From the NCBI GenBank assembly GCA_963978895.1, contig OZ022246.1, positions 1,191,670 through 1,255,669 of the forward strand: a stretch of DNA of 64,000 bases, written 5' to 3'. Shown here piece by piece: positions 41,424 to 54,549 of this stretch (position 1 is its first letter; each line of letters starts with the position of its first letter). The notes beneath the pieces were generated by a model, which was not told the DNA's origin, ran no database searches, and saw only the letters and a program-made list of their open reading frames with translations. Position numbers and translations under genes: made by a program. The DNA comes from Erpobdella octoculata (taxonomy: Eukaryota > Annelida > Clitellata > Hirudinida > Erpobdellidae).

Positions 41424-42364
41424 GAAGAACAAGGTTTCGTTGTAAGTGTTTGGTTGCTACTCTCCTACGCTAAAGTATAATTTCTTCTTGAATATTTGTC
41501 ATCAGCAGTATGTTAGCTTTCACAAATCGGATTGGAAATATCAAAATTTTTCAATGTTTGTTAGGTAATATTTCGTAATTAAGTCTTAATTATTAAGAGA
41601 ACTTTTTGTTAATAAAGAATAAAACGCAACAAACAGATTATTAATTTATTTTTTAGACCTTGAGAACCAGCAAATACGCATGCTTTATAAATTTCAATAA
41701 ATACAGAAATATGACTTCAAAAAGGCTATCCAGCTTTTGAGGAAACTATACTCACTAGCTTCACGCTCAATAGAAAAAAAGTTATGCAGAGTGACTCCGT
41801 AGAGAAGCGGCTTATAAAGTTAAAGCCCGTCACCAGGCGCGGCTGCAGTGTATATAAAGTAAAGTTCACTATACTGGCTGTGGCTCTCGGCTCGCTAAAG
41901 AGCCTGGAAAAACTTCAGCTGAGGAAACGGAAAACTCATTTAACGTCTTGATGAACGTTTGAAGTTTGGAGACAGTTCTTATTAATGAACGAGAGAATAA
42001 AAGCCCCAAACATCGGACGGAACAGTCACTGCGCTTATTATAACTTATGATTATGTTTTAAAATTATACATTGAAAGTGTCTAAAATGACGGAGGAATGG
42101 ATGTATATTTCTGTAAAGATAATACTAATAATTTCTAACTCAAACAGTGCGCGTATCTCTACTGAATTTTGATAATTGTATTCAGCTATACAAATTCTTT
42201 TGTCTATTTTGTGTAAACTAAGTTTCTACGCCTCGCATCAACGATAGAAGAATTTGATCTCCTTTCTTTTTTAAATAGGTTCATTGTAACTCACGTTGCT
42301 TCCATGTGTTTTGTGGCTTTTATTATTGTCGTTAATGCAGCTGTTGAATGAACGTTTTGGAGAC

Positions 42365-44082
42365 TAGGGGAGAGTGGTACCAAATGGTCACACAATTTTA
42401 CACTTTTATTCAAATCAATCATACAAAAAAACTATAAGTGATAGAAATAAAATTTTTTCACATAATGAAAACAAAAACATTCCACTACTGAAAACCGCTC
42501 ATTAAAAATTTTCATATTATAACAATTTTATAAAAAACGATAAATAACGCAACCTCTTCCAAAATTTCTGGCTGGCCATTCAGTACAACCTGGTAGTATT
42601 GAATGGACACCCCCAAGTACTCAATGGTCACTCATGCAATTTTTATTATAGAAGACAGAATTCTCAACAAATGGTAAGGCAAAATATTTTATTTCACAGA
42701 AAAATCTTTATTATTGTTAATTAAAAAAAAAAAATTTTTTGTCATTTTATTAAAAAGTTGTAGCCTATAAACCAAGACTATATGCTGAAAAGTCAAAAGA
42801 AAATTTTATATGTCCATTTCTGCGTTTCGATTTTTGAAGGATTGGATCTCCTATTTTTACAACAATCTGATCCATATCAGCCTCACAAATCCCTTTATCT
42901 TTAGATAAAAATTTGGCCTCTTCGGTGTCTTTATCTTTGTATACAAATTTCAGAAAATCAGCCGAAACTTTATCCTCTTTTACTTCAACAATTTTGCCTA
43001 CATAATAGGTTTTTGAGTCAAAAATATATTCAAAAAGACACCAATCCCCTATTTCTATCTTGGCGCTGTCAATGTTAAAATGAGGATCTTTACTGGTGAG
43101 CATATTTTTGAATGTTGATTTCCCGTCAGGCTCGATGTCTGGGAAGCTTTCAGAAATATCCCTTCTTGCTGCAAGTTTTGATGTTTTTAACTTGCATCTC
43201 CTCAAATCTCTTTCTGTCCTTTCTTTCTGCAAAACATTCTTTACAGGAGTATCTGTCAATATGGTAGAAGACAGTTTCTTCCGACCCCCGCCTCGTTTGC
43301 GAGCTGCAGCTTTCGGAAAAGGGCGGATCATCTGAAGCGTTGCCGATAACTCTGATCCACTGGGTTCGACAACGACCATAGAGCTGTTGGGAGTTTGAAC
43401 TTCTTCTTTAGTCACTATTCCATAAACAAGCTGTTGTGGTGTAAACAAGATGTCTGTAGCAAGAGGATCTGGATTTGGAAGCAGATCATCTGTATTTTGA
43501 AGCTGTAGATAGTCTGTTTCTCATTCTGAAACATAACCATAACAACATTAAGTAGTGATTAATATGTATGTCTTTAATATATTAAACAATTTCATTATAT
43601 TACATTAACATTTTGATCAATAATGAACCTAAACACATTTATGAACATTTAAACATTCAGCAATACTGAATAACTATGGTCATTAAGTACGACCTTACAG
43701 TGGTCATTTAGTACGAACCGAGATGTACGAGCATTTTAGTCTGCAACGAGCAAAATAATAATTTTTGACATCCAAACTTTAGATTAAAATATTAATCAAA
43801 CATCTCTTTATTTACTAAAAAAAATCTTACAAAATATAAACTTAAATATTTGATAAGAATAGAATAGTTCTGACCTGACTCGTTTTCACTTTTTCGTGCG
43901 AAAAAACAAAAAGCTCTATAAATGCTGAACGAAATACACGAGACACAAAAGAACAACACGGAACAAAGAGTTCATATATATACGCATTTTAAACCAGAGA
44001 TGGGCGTAAAAAATAATTTAACAAATGAGAAAATCTCAGTGTCCGTTCTGTACAGTGTCTATTCAGTCCGGTTCTCCCCTAT
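42365..44082 (-). mobile_element. Degraded pogo/Tigger-like DNA transposon
   Basis: The ends are imperfect inverted repeats: both start TAGGGGAGA, and about 18 of the first 27 bases match (42365 onward, and 44082 backward). The outer TA could be the target duplication. Inside lies a reading frame resembling the C-terminal tail of DDE transposases of this superfamily. The interior repeats TGGTCA-like motifs near both ends. Too short for a full transposase, so a deletion derivative. Confidence 0.6.
42765..43448 (-). pseudogene. C-terminal remnant of a DDE transposase
   Basis: 227-residue frame, possibly extending to about 43520. It contains MIRPFPKAAARKRGGGRKK and TILTDTPVK, motifs typical of the tail of pogo/Tigger-type transposases. 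A Trp/Tyr-rich region follows (GDWCLFEYIF, YYVGKIVEV). The catalytic DDE core and DNA-binding domain are missing from this window. It could be a last exon of a captured gene, but its place between inverted repeats favours a transposon remnant. Confidence 0.6.
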
Positions 44083-44541
44083 ATACAATCTGCTACAATT
44101 CTCTGTTCATTTGTTAAACAATGAAATAAAAATCATGATCCTAATGACCGTTTTAAATTAAAAAAAAATATGGCTCTGATTGATAAAATATGACCAAACT
44201 AGATATAGGTAGAAGAATTATAGGCTACTAAAATTGTATCCAGATGTTTTAGGCATGACACGTGGTTCTCTAACTGTTTGCATGGAACAGCCTGTCAGCA
44301 TCACTTATACTGACATGTTTTTCTATCGTGAGAATCAAAATAGGTAAACCAGCCTAAATGCCCAGTCCTAGTCCTGTAAGCTAATTGCCTTAATTTTAAA
44401 GTTTTGTTATCAAGTTTAGACTATTTGACTAACATAATATTTTAAATCATAGTTTTAATTAGTAAAAAAAAATTTAGTTTTGATAATATTTATAAATAAA
44501 TGGGATTTAGCTTTTTGAGTAAAAGTAAACAGTAACTCAAT

Positions 44542-44564
44542 GGCAACGCTTCGCGATAGTTGCC
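44542..44564. promoter_or_regulatory. Paired RFX half-sites upstream of the coiled-coil gene
   Basis: GGCAAC (44542-44547) and GTTGCC (44559-44564) form an inverted pair 11 bp apart, about 135 bp before the coding start. The order is reversed relative to a classic X-box, so function is speculative. Confidence 0.25.
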
Positions 44565-44697
44565 AAGAGGCGCAGGTGTGAGTTTATAAGTAGTCGTTAT
44601 CATCATGGATTTATCGGTAAGGCAACTGTGACTCAAGTTTTTATTTATTTAATCCCGTTTCATTAAAAAAAAAACCACAGTTTAATTTTATAACTCG

Positions 44698-47600
44698 ATG
44701 AACATGAATGCCTTGCTCAATTTCAAACAATCTCCCTTCGAAGGAGCCCACAAAAACATCGCCTACCACGGCAGCTTGATAAATTTGAAAAACGACAATG
44801 CAAAACTAGTGGCCGAAATCGATCGCCTCACTGCAGAGCTCGAGGACACGACGTACGAGAAAGGAAGAACTTCAACCAAAGTCGAGTCGTTGCAGGCCAA
44901 GATCTCCGAGTACAAAGACAAATTGAAAGACTTGATTGACACCCTTGACATTCTCGAGAGAAACTGTAACAAATATCACAATGAGTCCCAGCATTACAGG
45001 GAGAAGTTTGAGAAAAGCTCATCGACTGTTCGTGACATGCAAGAAATCAAAAAAACTTTACAAGTGGAACTGGAAGAGCAGAAACGAATAACTGAAAAAA
45101 TTGAAAGTTTGCTTTTTTTCCTAAGTTTTATATTGTTGTAATTTAGTTTTTTATTTTTATAATTTATACTCATTTTTTTAAATTTTAAATAAATGTTTTC
45201 ATTTTATTTTAAATGGTTTTTTTGTTATAATTCCTTTTAACAGAGGAAAGAAATATAGCACTGGAAAGTGCAGAAACTATTCAATCTTCGCTTATAGACT
45301 TCAAGAATCAAGCATCCACCAAGATTAATCAGTTAGAATTACAAATCGCTGACATTTCTAGTGAAAAACAGTCTTACATGGTGCACTGCGACGAGACAAA
45401 GTCGGAAGTTATCAGGCTCCAAATTCAGCTCAAGAATTCCTGCAGAGATTTGCAGCAAGAGAGAAATCTGATCAAAAGACTGGAGTCTCAACAGAGAGAT
45501 TATTTCAGCCAGAGCAGATCAAAAGCCGAACAGGTGAAGAAGCTGGAGCAGGACCTCGCGAAGTTCGAAGCCGTCAAGTCGGAGAACAAGCGAGTGAACG
45601 GCTACTGTTCCGAGCTGAAGAAGAAGATCGAAAAACTCGAAGACGAGATCAAGCTGTCGAAAAATCAGCTGGAAAAATTTGAAGTTTTCGTCCAGAAACT
45701 GAGACAGAACGGAGCGAACAAATCCGTCGCTAAGTTCGCAGAGTACAAAAAAACCCTGTCCTGGTACGACCAGAGGGCGTGCAACGGCGAGATATCGAAG
45801 GCTTTATCGGACCTGGGAAGGTGGTTCGACGACATAATGACCGAAAGAAAATGGCAGGTAGAGCTGATAGCGAGTCTAGAATCCACGATTTCACAACTGC
45901 AAGTCGAAAAAACTTCTCTAGAAAGCCAGTTGGGTCAAAAAGTGATGCATCTGTCCGACCTAAATAAAGAGCTGCAGGACAAAGTGTCCAACGATTGCAA
46001 CCTGGAGAAAGAACTGAGGAAAAAATCCTTGCAGGTCAACGTCCTAGAGAGCCAGCTCGAAGATAACATGAAAGCTTCACTAGCATCTGCAGCCAAGTGC
46101 CAGCAAGCAGAGGCGGAGCTGACGGAAAATAAAAAACGACGAGACTTCTTGGAGAGTGAACTCAAAGACTCGAAGTTTCAGCTCGAGCGGAGTAGCGCTT
46201 CTCTCGAGGCGTCCATCTCCGAGCGAGCCGAACTTCGGGAGGCTCTGGAAGCAGCCGTGTCGAACTACGACTCGTGCGCGCAGGATCTGCTGAAGGCCGA
46301 AAAAAGATGCGCCTCCTTGCAGGAGAGCTTGAATAAAATAGTCCGGACTATGAACTTGTTGAAAGACGAAGTTCAAGAGTCTGACAGTCAGAATCAAGCT
46401 GCCCTGGAGAGTCTAGAGAAAGAATTGAAAGGTAAAAACCAGCTGTGCGACGAACTCAAGGCGAGGCTGTCGGAGGTGCAGGCGGTCCATTCGAACTGTA
46501 CCAAGGAGAGTGAATGCATTTTCAAACAGCACAAAACTGAACTAGAGGGTAAAGATAAGGTCATTGACTCTTTGAAGGGCAACTTAGAGAGGGCCGTCTG
46601 CGTGTCTGTCGATAAGGACGACGACCTCGCCCACTTCGGCAAGGTGATCGAAGAAAAAGATTCGATGATTCTGGAGAACGTAAAACACATCGAAAATTTA
46701 GAAGAAACTGCAAGAGTCATGCAGAAAGAACTCGCTGAATTGCAAACTAAGAAGTTTGAAGAAATTAATATTCTCAAGAAAAAAGTCGAAAGCATCAGCG
46801 AAGAGTTGAATTCCGCCCGGAACCAGTTGGAAGCGAGAGAAGCGGAAATCACCGAATTGAAGGAGCAGAAGAAACATTTATCGTCTGAGAGAAAGAAGGT
46901 GATCGAGGAGTTTGGATTCGACGTGGAGAAGGCTCTGAAGGAGTTGAAAGAGGAAAAGATACAGAACGAAAAAACACACCACCAGTTGGACTGCGCGAGA
47001 GCAGAGAAAACGGAAGCACTCCGACTGCTCCAGAAGTACAAAACGGCGTGCAAAGAGCTGAAAAACAATTACTCGAAAGTCAAGGCGGCGCTCGATCGGG
47101 AAAGAAAGAACGTCAAAGCCTTGTCTGAGAAGAACGAAAGACTTCTGTCGGAGGTTGAAATATTGAACGCCAAACTGTCCGGATGTCTGAAACAACTGGA
47201 GGAGTCAAACTGTGAACTGGAGAGCCTGAGGAAGGAATTGAGAGAAAGCAGACTTGCGGCCGAGCGAGACGGATACGAGATCAGCCAGTACGAGATCAGG
47301 GTCGGAAAATTGGAGGAAGTTCTAGAAAGTAAAAGTTGGCAGCTTCAAGAACGAAACCTTCTACTTACTGAGATGGATTCCAGTGCCAAACAGCAGTGCT
47401 CCGAAGTTCAGCACAAATTAGAGGAGATGGAGGCCCAGCTGAATGATCAAAAACACGAGATTTCTGCTCGCGAGAACTTAATAAAACAGCTGACTGAACA
47501 GATGGAGCAGCTCTCTTCAAGTCTCAAAGAATCTCTGACCAGTAGACAAGTAATCGAAGGTGACTTCAACCATCTGAAGAGTGAGAGTCGCATGCTTAAG

Positions 47601-48635
47601 TCGACGAATGAGAAATTCGAGAAAGCACTTCAAACTCTGACACTGGAGAATCAGAGTCTGAAAGTTAGTCTCTCGAAGGCGACGGAACACGTCGGCCAAT
47701 GGCGAGAGAAGCTGGAAAATTGCCAGAAAGAATCCGGCGAAGCTGATCGAGAATTGGTCTCGTTGAAACTCGAAAAGCAAAGGATCATGAGTGACCTATC
47801 AGAAAAGGCTTCAACTCTACGATCGAGCGAGTTGAAAGTCAAAGAGCTGTCAGAACTCACAGAGTCGATGGAGCGTGTCAAGTCAGAAAACAACGAAAAG
47901 ATGCTCATGGTCGAACACGATCTCAGACTTCAGCTCGACAAGATGAAAGCAGACGTAGTCGAGCTGAGGCAGCAGAAAAACGCCAAGGATCAAGAAATCG
48001 ACAGTCTGAAAAATAGATTGAAATTCTGCGAGAATCAATATCACAAGCTCATGCTAGAAGTGATGCAGGCGAACAAGGACCTCTGGAATGCCAGGAATAA
48101 ACTGAACGTCGTTAACCCGGCATCGCTCGCCGGTGAACCGAATCGGTTCGAGGAAATGAAAATGACGGAGTCGGAGAACCGGTTCGAGAGGAGAAACAGA
48201 CATCCGGTCAGAAAAGTTCTGTCGCTGGACGATTTCCGAAATGCCAACAACGATTCCTTATCGGATGGCAATGCATCTCTGGCTTCGTACATGGCTTTCG
48301 ATGCTCCTAACTTTGATGTCATGTTCCAGTTTGATTCAGCTCCCTTCAAGGACAATAATAAAGGCACAAGGGGATCACTGCCGCAAAGAACAAACCAATC
48401 TTACGAATTGTCGGAAAAAACGCCCAGAGAAGGTGCGAAATACTCCGGTCGAAATCTGATTTCTACAGAAAAACTTCTCAGTGATTATAATGAAAATAAC
48501 TCCAAAGCAGATGACATCGAAAACGCTAAAACCTCCAGAGCGTCACTAAAATTGTCGCCCATCGTGCCAGCGAAGGACGGTAAATGCGTAAAAAAATCTC
48601 TGAAAACGACTTCTCAAATGCCAAAATGGAAATGA
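44698..48635 (+). CDS. Long coiled-coil protein (1,266 residues), two coding exons
   Basis: Exons 44698-45106 and 45244-48635 join in phase 1 to an exact 1,267-codon frame. Nearly the whole protein is charged heptad-like sequence (for example LEEQKRITEKIE, LESQLEDN), with no stop across 3.4 kb. Such proteins act as scaffolds in centrosomes, cilia, cytoskeleton or Golgi. The last 200 residues are not coiled coil and contain RKVLSLDDFRNAN and a Ser/Lys-rich tail. I do not recognise an orthologue; CCDC, CEP or golgin-like families are all possible. The ATG at 44698 is the first in frame with a Cav-unrelated N-terminus MNMNALLNF; an upstream ATG at 44605 followed by GTAAGG could begin a non-coding or alternative first exon. 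Two RFX half-sites lie just upstream. Confidence 0.9.
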
Positions 48636-50007
48636 CTCAAATTGTAGAATATATATATATATATATATAATCATCCAAATAGGTTTGCTGATATTGTAAG
48701 TAAGTATTGCATAATCTATATTTTTGACATAAAATCAGAGTACATTTGTAATACCCCTATAAGTAAACGAGTCCAGTGTCCACATAATTAACCTCATATA
48801 TAATATAGATATAGACAAATTAAAGGGTTTTGTTATTATTAAGATAAAATATTCTCTACTGGTATTAAATTAAAATTCTTAAAAAAGTTAATTATAATAA
48901 TTTTTAAAACTTTTTATAATTGCTCTTCATTTTTCAACTGCTCTGTCCATAGACTCATTAGTATAATATACGTATTTGGCTCTGTCAATCTTTGAATTTA
49001 CGAAAAAAGGCACAATCCAAGTTAATTAGATTGATTGAATCTATCTGAACTTTTACATAATTAATTAATTATATAACTTATCGACAATTTGTTACGTTAC
49101 TGGAGTTTTATGTAGCTTATACTTTAAAGGAACTCAGCATCATTCCAAAATAGACCCTCGAGATAACGCGCGGATTCGGTTACCACGCAGGTTGGATGAT
49201 GGATCCCAAAATAAATACATAATGTAACAGTGTACAAAATGCATGGTTTCACTATAACGCGGTCTTGGCGTTGGACCCGAAAATCCGTGTGATATATCGA
49301 GGGTCCAGTGTACTTTATTACCCTACGACAGCTGTATTGTAACGCACGGCACGATGCAGTGCAAACGTTTACGCCATCAAATCTCGACTTCTTCATTTTT
49401 AGATTTTATGTTTTTGTCGGAGTATTAAAATCTATTTTACATTTTCTTCTGAATTGTCTCGTTTAATGCTTAATAAGTTGGACCAATCACAGAAGATTTC
49501 TCCCACGAGACTTGACAGTGTTGATATTTTCCCGCTGAAAATTTCTTTTAATTCCCATCGCATCTTTACGTCTCGAAAAATACGCCAGCATTCGTTGATA
49601 TAAAACTATTTTATCACCCATCAACTAGAGAGATCAATTGTAGTTTACAATTCATAAATATAACTAATGAGTCGGCACTTATTAAGAAATAAGTTATTTT
49701 TAAAGCAAATTTTAAAAGCTTCGTTTAAATTCAAAGACCACTAGAAGGACTCGAGCTTGTAGACTTCGAGGCATTGCCAGCGTTTAACGAATCCAACACA
49801 TGACTTGTCAGAGAGACATTTAATCTTTGGAGGAAAAGGATGTTTGTACAAGAAAAAAAAAACATTAAATAACCTAGAAACCAACACCTCACTACAACGC
49901 AAAACCAGTAAAAAAGCAAGCAAACCGTGCAAAAACACAAAATAAGTTGAAAACAAAAAATTCTAAGACATTTGATTTGCTCTAATTTATCGTTTAAAGA
50001 ATTTCAT
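48636..50007. other. Intergenic region between the coiled-coil gene and RCHY1
   Basis: Convergent gene ends. Only a short TA run (48648-48670) and the pogo-type MITE are recognised. Confidence 0.6.
49150..49316. repeat. Pogo/Tigger-type MITE
   Basis: Ends GACCCTCGAGATA and TATCGAGGGTCCAGTGTA are inverted repeats, continuing into CACGGATT/CGCGGATT-like blocks. About 165 bp, non-coding. Confidence 0.55.
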
Positions 50008-52914
50008 TCAACTTTGCGGAGCACTCGTGTCGCACGTGTTGTACGATCCGCAGCTCTGGCACTTCAGCCCGATGACGTGGAAAGGAGCCTCCGATTTCTG
50101 CGTTTGGTCAGAAAGAAGATCGTATTATGATGTTTAACTTATAAATAATTATTAAATTAATTAAATGCACAATGGAAGCTTATAAAATGTTTTATAGCAG
50201 CCGTAAATATTTAAGGCAAGAAACAAAAAAAAAGATAGACTTAATACCTTGTGGCAATCTTTACAGAGAATCCATGACTTCTGATCCCTGTACTCTTCAG
50301 GCATGGGGGTATCCTCTATTTCTTTATCGAGCATGTGCCAGACGTCGGTCATGTCGCCGATCGATTGGCAGCACAGAGGGCAAGTGTAATTACTGTTTAC
50401 GAATAAAATACAGAACGACGCTAGAATCGATTACTACGGTAAATTTACGAGACAAGAATACTCTCGAACAATCAACTCACCCAGTCTTTAGCATTCCTTT
50501 ATAACAAGACCTAAAAATGTTAATGAGCAAGCCATTAGTACTATTTGAATATGCTAACCAGTTTAGTATGCATAACTAATGAAGTCTTTGTTGTCAATGT
50601 TATTTAGCACAGTTATATCAATAAAGAACATTTTCAGGAAAATACTGAATGTGTTACGAAAAACCCGAAACACCATCTTAAAATCATAATAGAACGAGGT
50701 TGAGTTATCTGAATAATAGCAGCAAGAACTCATTAATCAAAGTTCACTGACACAGATATTTATACAGCTAGAAAGAAAGATCCAGAAAACTAAACAGGAT
50801 GGATCTCATAATACTATGCTACATATATATAATAACAATTCTCAAGTACTGGAAGCACAACTTAAGAGCTAACAGCACCAGTACTAGAGAAGGTATATAT
50901 ATATATATAGCTACATAGAACTGAAGTATTTTCGTTTTACCAAAAAGAAAACCGTCATCGAAAAACTTACTTGTGAAGCATGTGACCGCAGGTGAGGACA
51001 GCGAGAGTTTCCCGTGACGTGTGCAGGTCTTCCATGCAGACGGAACAGTTCGATCTCGTCACTTTCTCGACGCACTGCGAGCGAAATATTTAACTCTCGA
51101 ATTATTATTATTCGCCGAGACGAAGAAAAAAAAAAACGAAGCAAGCCAAAATCGAACGAGCTCCCCTACTTGAACTTTGAACTACGACGGTCGACAACGA
51201 CTCGACCCCCGTGTCGTAGTAGCAAAATTGAAAAATCAACAGCTTCTTGTACGCCGTAGTAAAATAAACTTGCATATAGACTGACGAATGAGAGAGTTTA
51301 AAATTTACAGATATACACAGATTTTTTTATTTATTAACCGATCGATACGATTGGATCGGTCGGTTATTAAATATCATCGCAGATCCTCACCCTGTGATCA
51401 TCGCGTAGAGAGATGCCCAAGCACATGTCACACTTCTCGCAATGGAAGAATTTCTCTCTTCCGTCGATCCTGAAAGTAGTTTATATATAAAAATGAAGAA
51501 ATTAATCGTTTACAATCAACAATTAATTGAGTAATTGGAATTTTATATAATATGGCAAACAAGAGGAGATAAGTCAAACATAATAATAATAACAACGATG
51601 CCTTAATCACATTAAGATAAATTTTGATAAAGTTATTTAAGTCGACTAAATCCATGGACGCATCTCAATTAATACCAATATTGAATTATTTATTTTCATG
51701 TTAAATATTTATTATATATAACCATGGGTCAAATTTGTCCATGGGTCAAATTTTCTGGACCCACCCACCCGAAAACTTGACCCGACCCATGGACAACACG
51801 ATATATAAAACAAAAAAATAAACCACCAGCCTGCAGATGCCGCACTTGTCACAGTGGAACTGTTTCTTGTCCGTGTCGTCAAACAGTCTACAGAGGGCGC
51901 AAAAGTACTTGCCGAACTCAACGCCGCACTTCTGGCAGCGCCTCTGTACCTGTCGTTACGAACGGCCAACATTACCACATGGGAAATAATACGAACTAAT
52001 TATTTAGAACTAATGAAAACTGATGAAATTAATAATAAGTTCAAATAAAAGATCTCAAAAGTCACAAAAATTTCACTACATGTTGTAATAATTAATTAAA
52101 CAACTAGGCCAACATTTTGTTCTTCCTTGCACTCCGTGCAAACGATCTTCGTGACTTCGAAACGGTTGATTTCGTGATTTTCATTTTCGTTGTGGCAGAG
52201 TCGGCACATGTAGACTTTCTTGCAGCAGGGAGACTGAGTAGAAGTAGTAGAAGAAACACCATATCATAATTATTAGTAGTTAAACGATCCTCGAGTATAT
52301 ATATAGCATCTTCTAGAGTTATTTTCAGTAAACAATAATCCAGTCTAATATTTTGCATTAATTAATTTGCATATTCCATTGCATATTCCTCTCAGAGAGG
52401 TGGTGGTGGAGTTGGAGAAAAGTTCATTATGCAACTAGTGTTTGTAGTTATAGGAAAATTTGGCTGTATAGGTAGTATTATTTCCTATCGAAATAGATTC
52501 ATGATGCTATACTGTAGGATTACCAAAAACTATTTTTCTTACTTTAATAAAAAATTATAAATACCACGAAACTTTAGTGACTAAAGATGGCCATCTTTAT
52601 TCACTAAAGAATAAAGAAAGACGAAAGATGGCCAATCGCTATGCCATAGTTTAGTTAGTTTAAAAACATTTATTAAGGTTACAATATTACTAGCTAGTTG
52701 TGCCAGAACTCCAAAAATAAATTTTTTTTAAATAACAACTCAACCTTACGTTTCTCTTAAGGCTGAAAACCTATCAAAAATAAAATTTATGAAATCTCAC
52801 CACATAGGCACAACGGCACTTGTAGTGAGCACACCCATAATCTTTTTCTGCTGCTGCATCTCCTGGTAAGTCAGGAGCAGAAGAAGCAACAGCACCTTCA
52901 CCTTCTGTTGACAT
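50008..52914 (-). CDS. RCHY1: RING finger and CHY zinc finger E3 ubiquitin ligase (RCHY1/Pirh2)
   Basis: E3 ubiquitin ligase; the vertebrate protein ubiquitinates p53 and other targets. Eight exons: 52801-52914, 52114-52233, 51831-51949, 51391-51469, 50971-51074, 50481-50510, 50248-50392 and 50008-50097. They give 266 residues (human about 261). In order: CHY finger ([25 protein letters not shown]), CTCHY finger ([24 protein letters not shown]), C3H2C3 RING ([23 protein letters not shown]) and C-terminal zinc ribbon ([19 protein letters not shown]). All Cys/His ligands I checked are present. Exon 3 must end at a GC donor (51829-51830) for the frame to continue. The gene runs head to head with ATOX1 and tail to tail with the coiled-coil gene. 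Confidence 0.95.
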
Positions 52915-53632
52915 TTTGTTAGCAGATTTCTTTCAGAGCAAGTAAACATATGAGTAAAAGATAAGATAATGTAGTAACATAATGAACTTGTAAGTAAAAA
53001 TGAAAAATATATAATATAACTGCATTTTGTAGGTTTTCTGGGTACAACAGAACAAAAAGCAGCTTTTAAAAACAAAACTAAAATTGAAAAAAAAAACACT
53101 TACTTAAATAAGCAGAATATATACTTATAAAAAATATCAGGCCAAAGACGACTAGTAAATCATGCCCTGCCACCGCTCTCTCATTCCATCAACATAGATT
53201 TATAATCATATACTCTCGAAAAAAATTTTAAAAAATAAAAATTAGTTAATTAGAATAATCAAAAATAATTTATAAAAATGCAAAATGATGTTGTCAAACA
53301 GCTATAATAAAAACTGATTTGTAAAAATGACATTGAAGTTGTTTAAACTTTTACTGAAAACTCATTATTTATAATATGATAATTATATTCAATAAAATAA
53401 AAAAATATTCTCTAACAAATATTGGTCTGCTCGACATATCAGATCACTTGATGTTTACGTTGCGTAATTTTAAATAAAAAAGTAGTGTGTGCTGTTGAAA
53501 AAGTAAGCCCAGCTGGCGTTGTGTTGGTTGAAGTTAGCAGTAGCTAGAATAGATTTGTTGAGAATCTTTCTTTGAATTTTCTTTGCGGGACGTTTTCTTG
53601 TACTTTGCATCCGAAACATTGCTGCATTCATT
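52915..53632. promoter_or_regulatory. Candidate bidirectional promoter between RCHY1 and ATOX1
   Basis: The two start codons face away from each other with 718 bp between them. No ORF or clear repeat lies inside. The stretch is AT-rich and no core element can be assigned with confidence, so sharing is inferred from spacing only. Confidence 0.4.
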
Positions 53633-54549
53633 ATGTCGAAGTCTCAGGTTTTTTCTTCAAAGTTGTTTGTAGAATTTTAACTGTATTGTATTATTAGTTA
53701 ATCAAATTTCTGAAACCAATAAAAGTTCACTTAGTATGTTTTATTTTCTTGACAGAAATTGGAGTTCACAATGGAAATGACTTGCGAAGGATGTTCTAAT
53801 GCAGCTAAAAGGGTTTTGGCTAGAATTGGAGGTGTGTAGCATGTACTTGTACCTACTTCATACTACGTAATTCACATGTGAGGTTTGACTGATAATGATC
53901 CACATCCACATAACAGTTTAACTTTAAAAAAAGTTGAAACTGAGGTTGGTTTCTCCTATAGAATCCTGAGTTAGTTTCTTTGTATGACAATGTGGCCAAA
54001 CATTTCACGGTGAGTTTCACAAAGCCTTCATCTGTTGGCCTAAAGGACAGCGGTTCCAATCCAACCAGCGTCACCACCGTCCGTACGAGGTGTGGGGAGC
54101 ACGCACCATGAACAACTGCTTCTAATTGTAGTAGTGGTTTTCACACAGACTTCAGTCTTCTAAATTCTAAACCACTGTAAACCATTCTCATTAATTTAAT
54201 TTGATTTAGGTAATTTGCATAATATACCCCTGCATACCCTTTAAGAGGACTAGAGGGGTCTAGGCAAAGGTTTTTAAAATGCACAATATGTCTTGTGATT
54301 CACTATAACGCAGATTGAATATAGTGCGAATTTGGTATTAGATCCGAAAATCCGCGTAATATCGATGGTCCAGAGTGTATAACATAAAATTGTTTATAAA
54401 TTTAATAAGGTTTTTTTAATCATCCAGTGAATGACGTAAGCGCAGACCTAGAGCATCAGAAGTTGACGGTCAACACCGACAAATCAGCAGACGAAGTCCT
54501 TGCTGCTCTTCAGAAGACTGGAAAAAAAGTTGAGCTCATCAGCTCATAG
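53633..54549 (+). CDS. ATOX1: Copper chaperone ATOX1
   Basis: Small cytosolic metallochaperone that hands Cu(I) to the ATP7 copper pumps. Three exons: 53633-53647, 53756-53831 and 54428-54549, giving 70 residues (human 68). It has a beta-alpha-beta ferredoxin-like fold pattern with the copper site MTCEGC after EFTME. The conserved KTGK loop is near the end (LQKTGKKVELISS). Phases 0 and 1 match at both junctions. The second intron holds a SINE-like copy and a pogo-type MITE remnant. Start ATG lies about 719 bp from the RCHY1 start on the other strand. Confidence 0.96.
53998..54190 (+). repeat. tRNA-derived SINE-like copy C
   Basis: Carries GCGGTTCCAATCC, then CAGCGTCACC and GAGGTGTGGGGA, shared with the other copies. 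In the second ATOX1 intron. Confidence 0.45.
54284..54382. repeat. Partial pogo/Tigger-type MITE
   Basis: Shares TTCACTATAACGC, CCGAAAATCCG and GGTCCAG with the MITE at 49150. Only the right half is seen. In the second ATOX1 intron. Confidence 0.5.

Noticed and set aside
46394..47068. 224-codon ORF on the minus strand
   Set aside because: Shadow of the coiled-coil gene on the other strand; Ser/Phe/Leu-rich as expected for an antisense of Glu/Lys codons.
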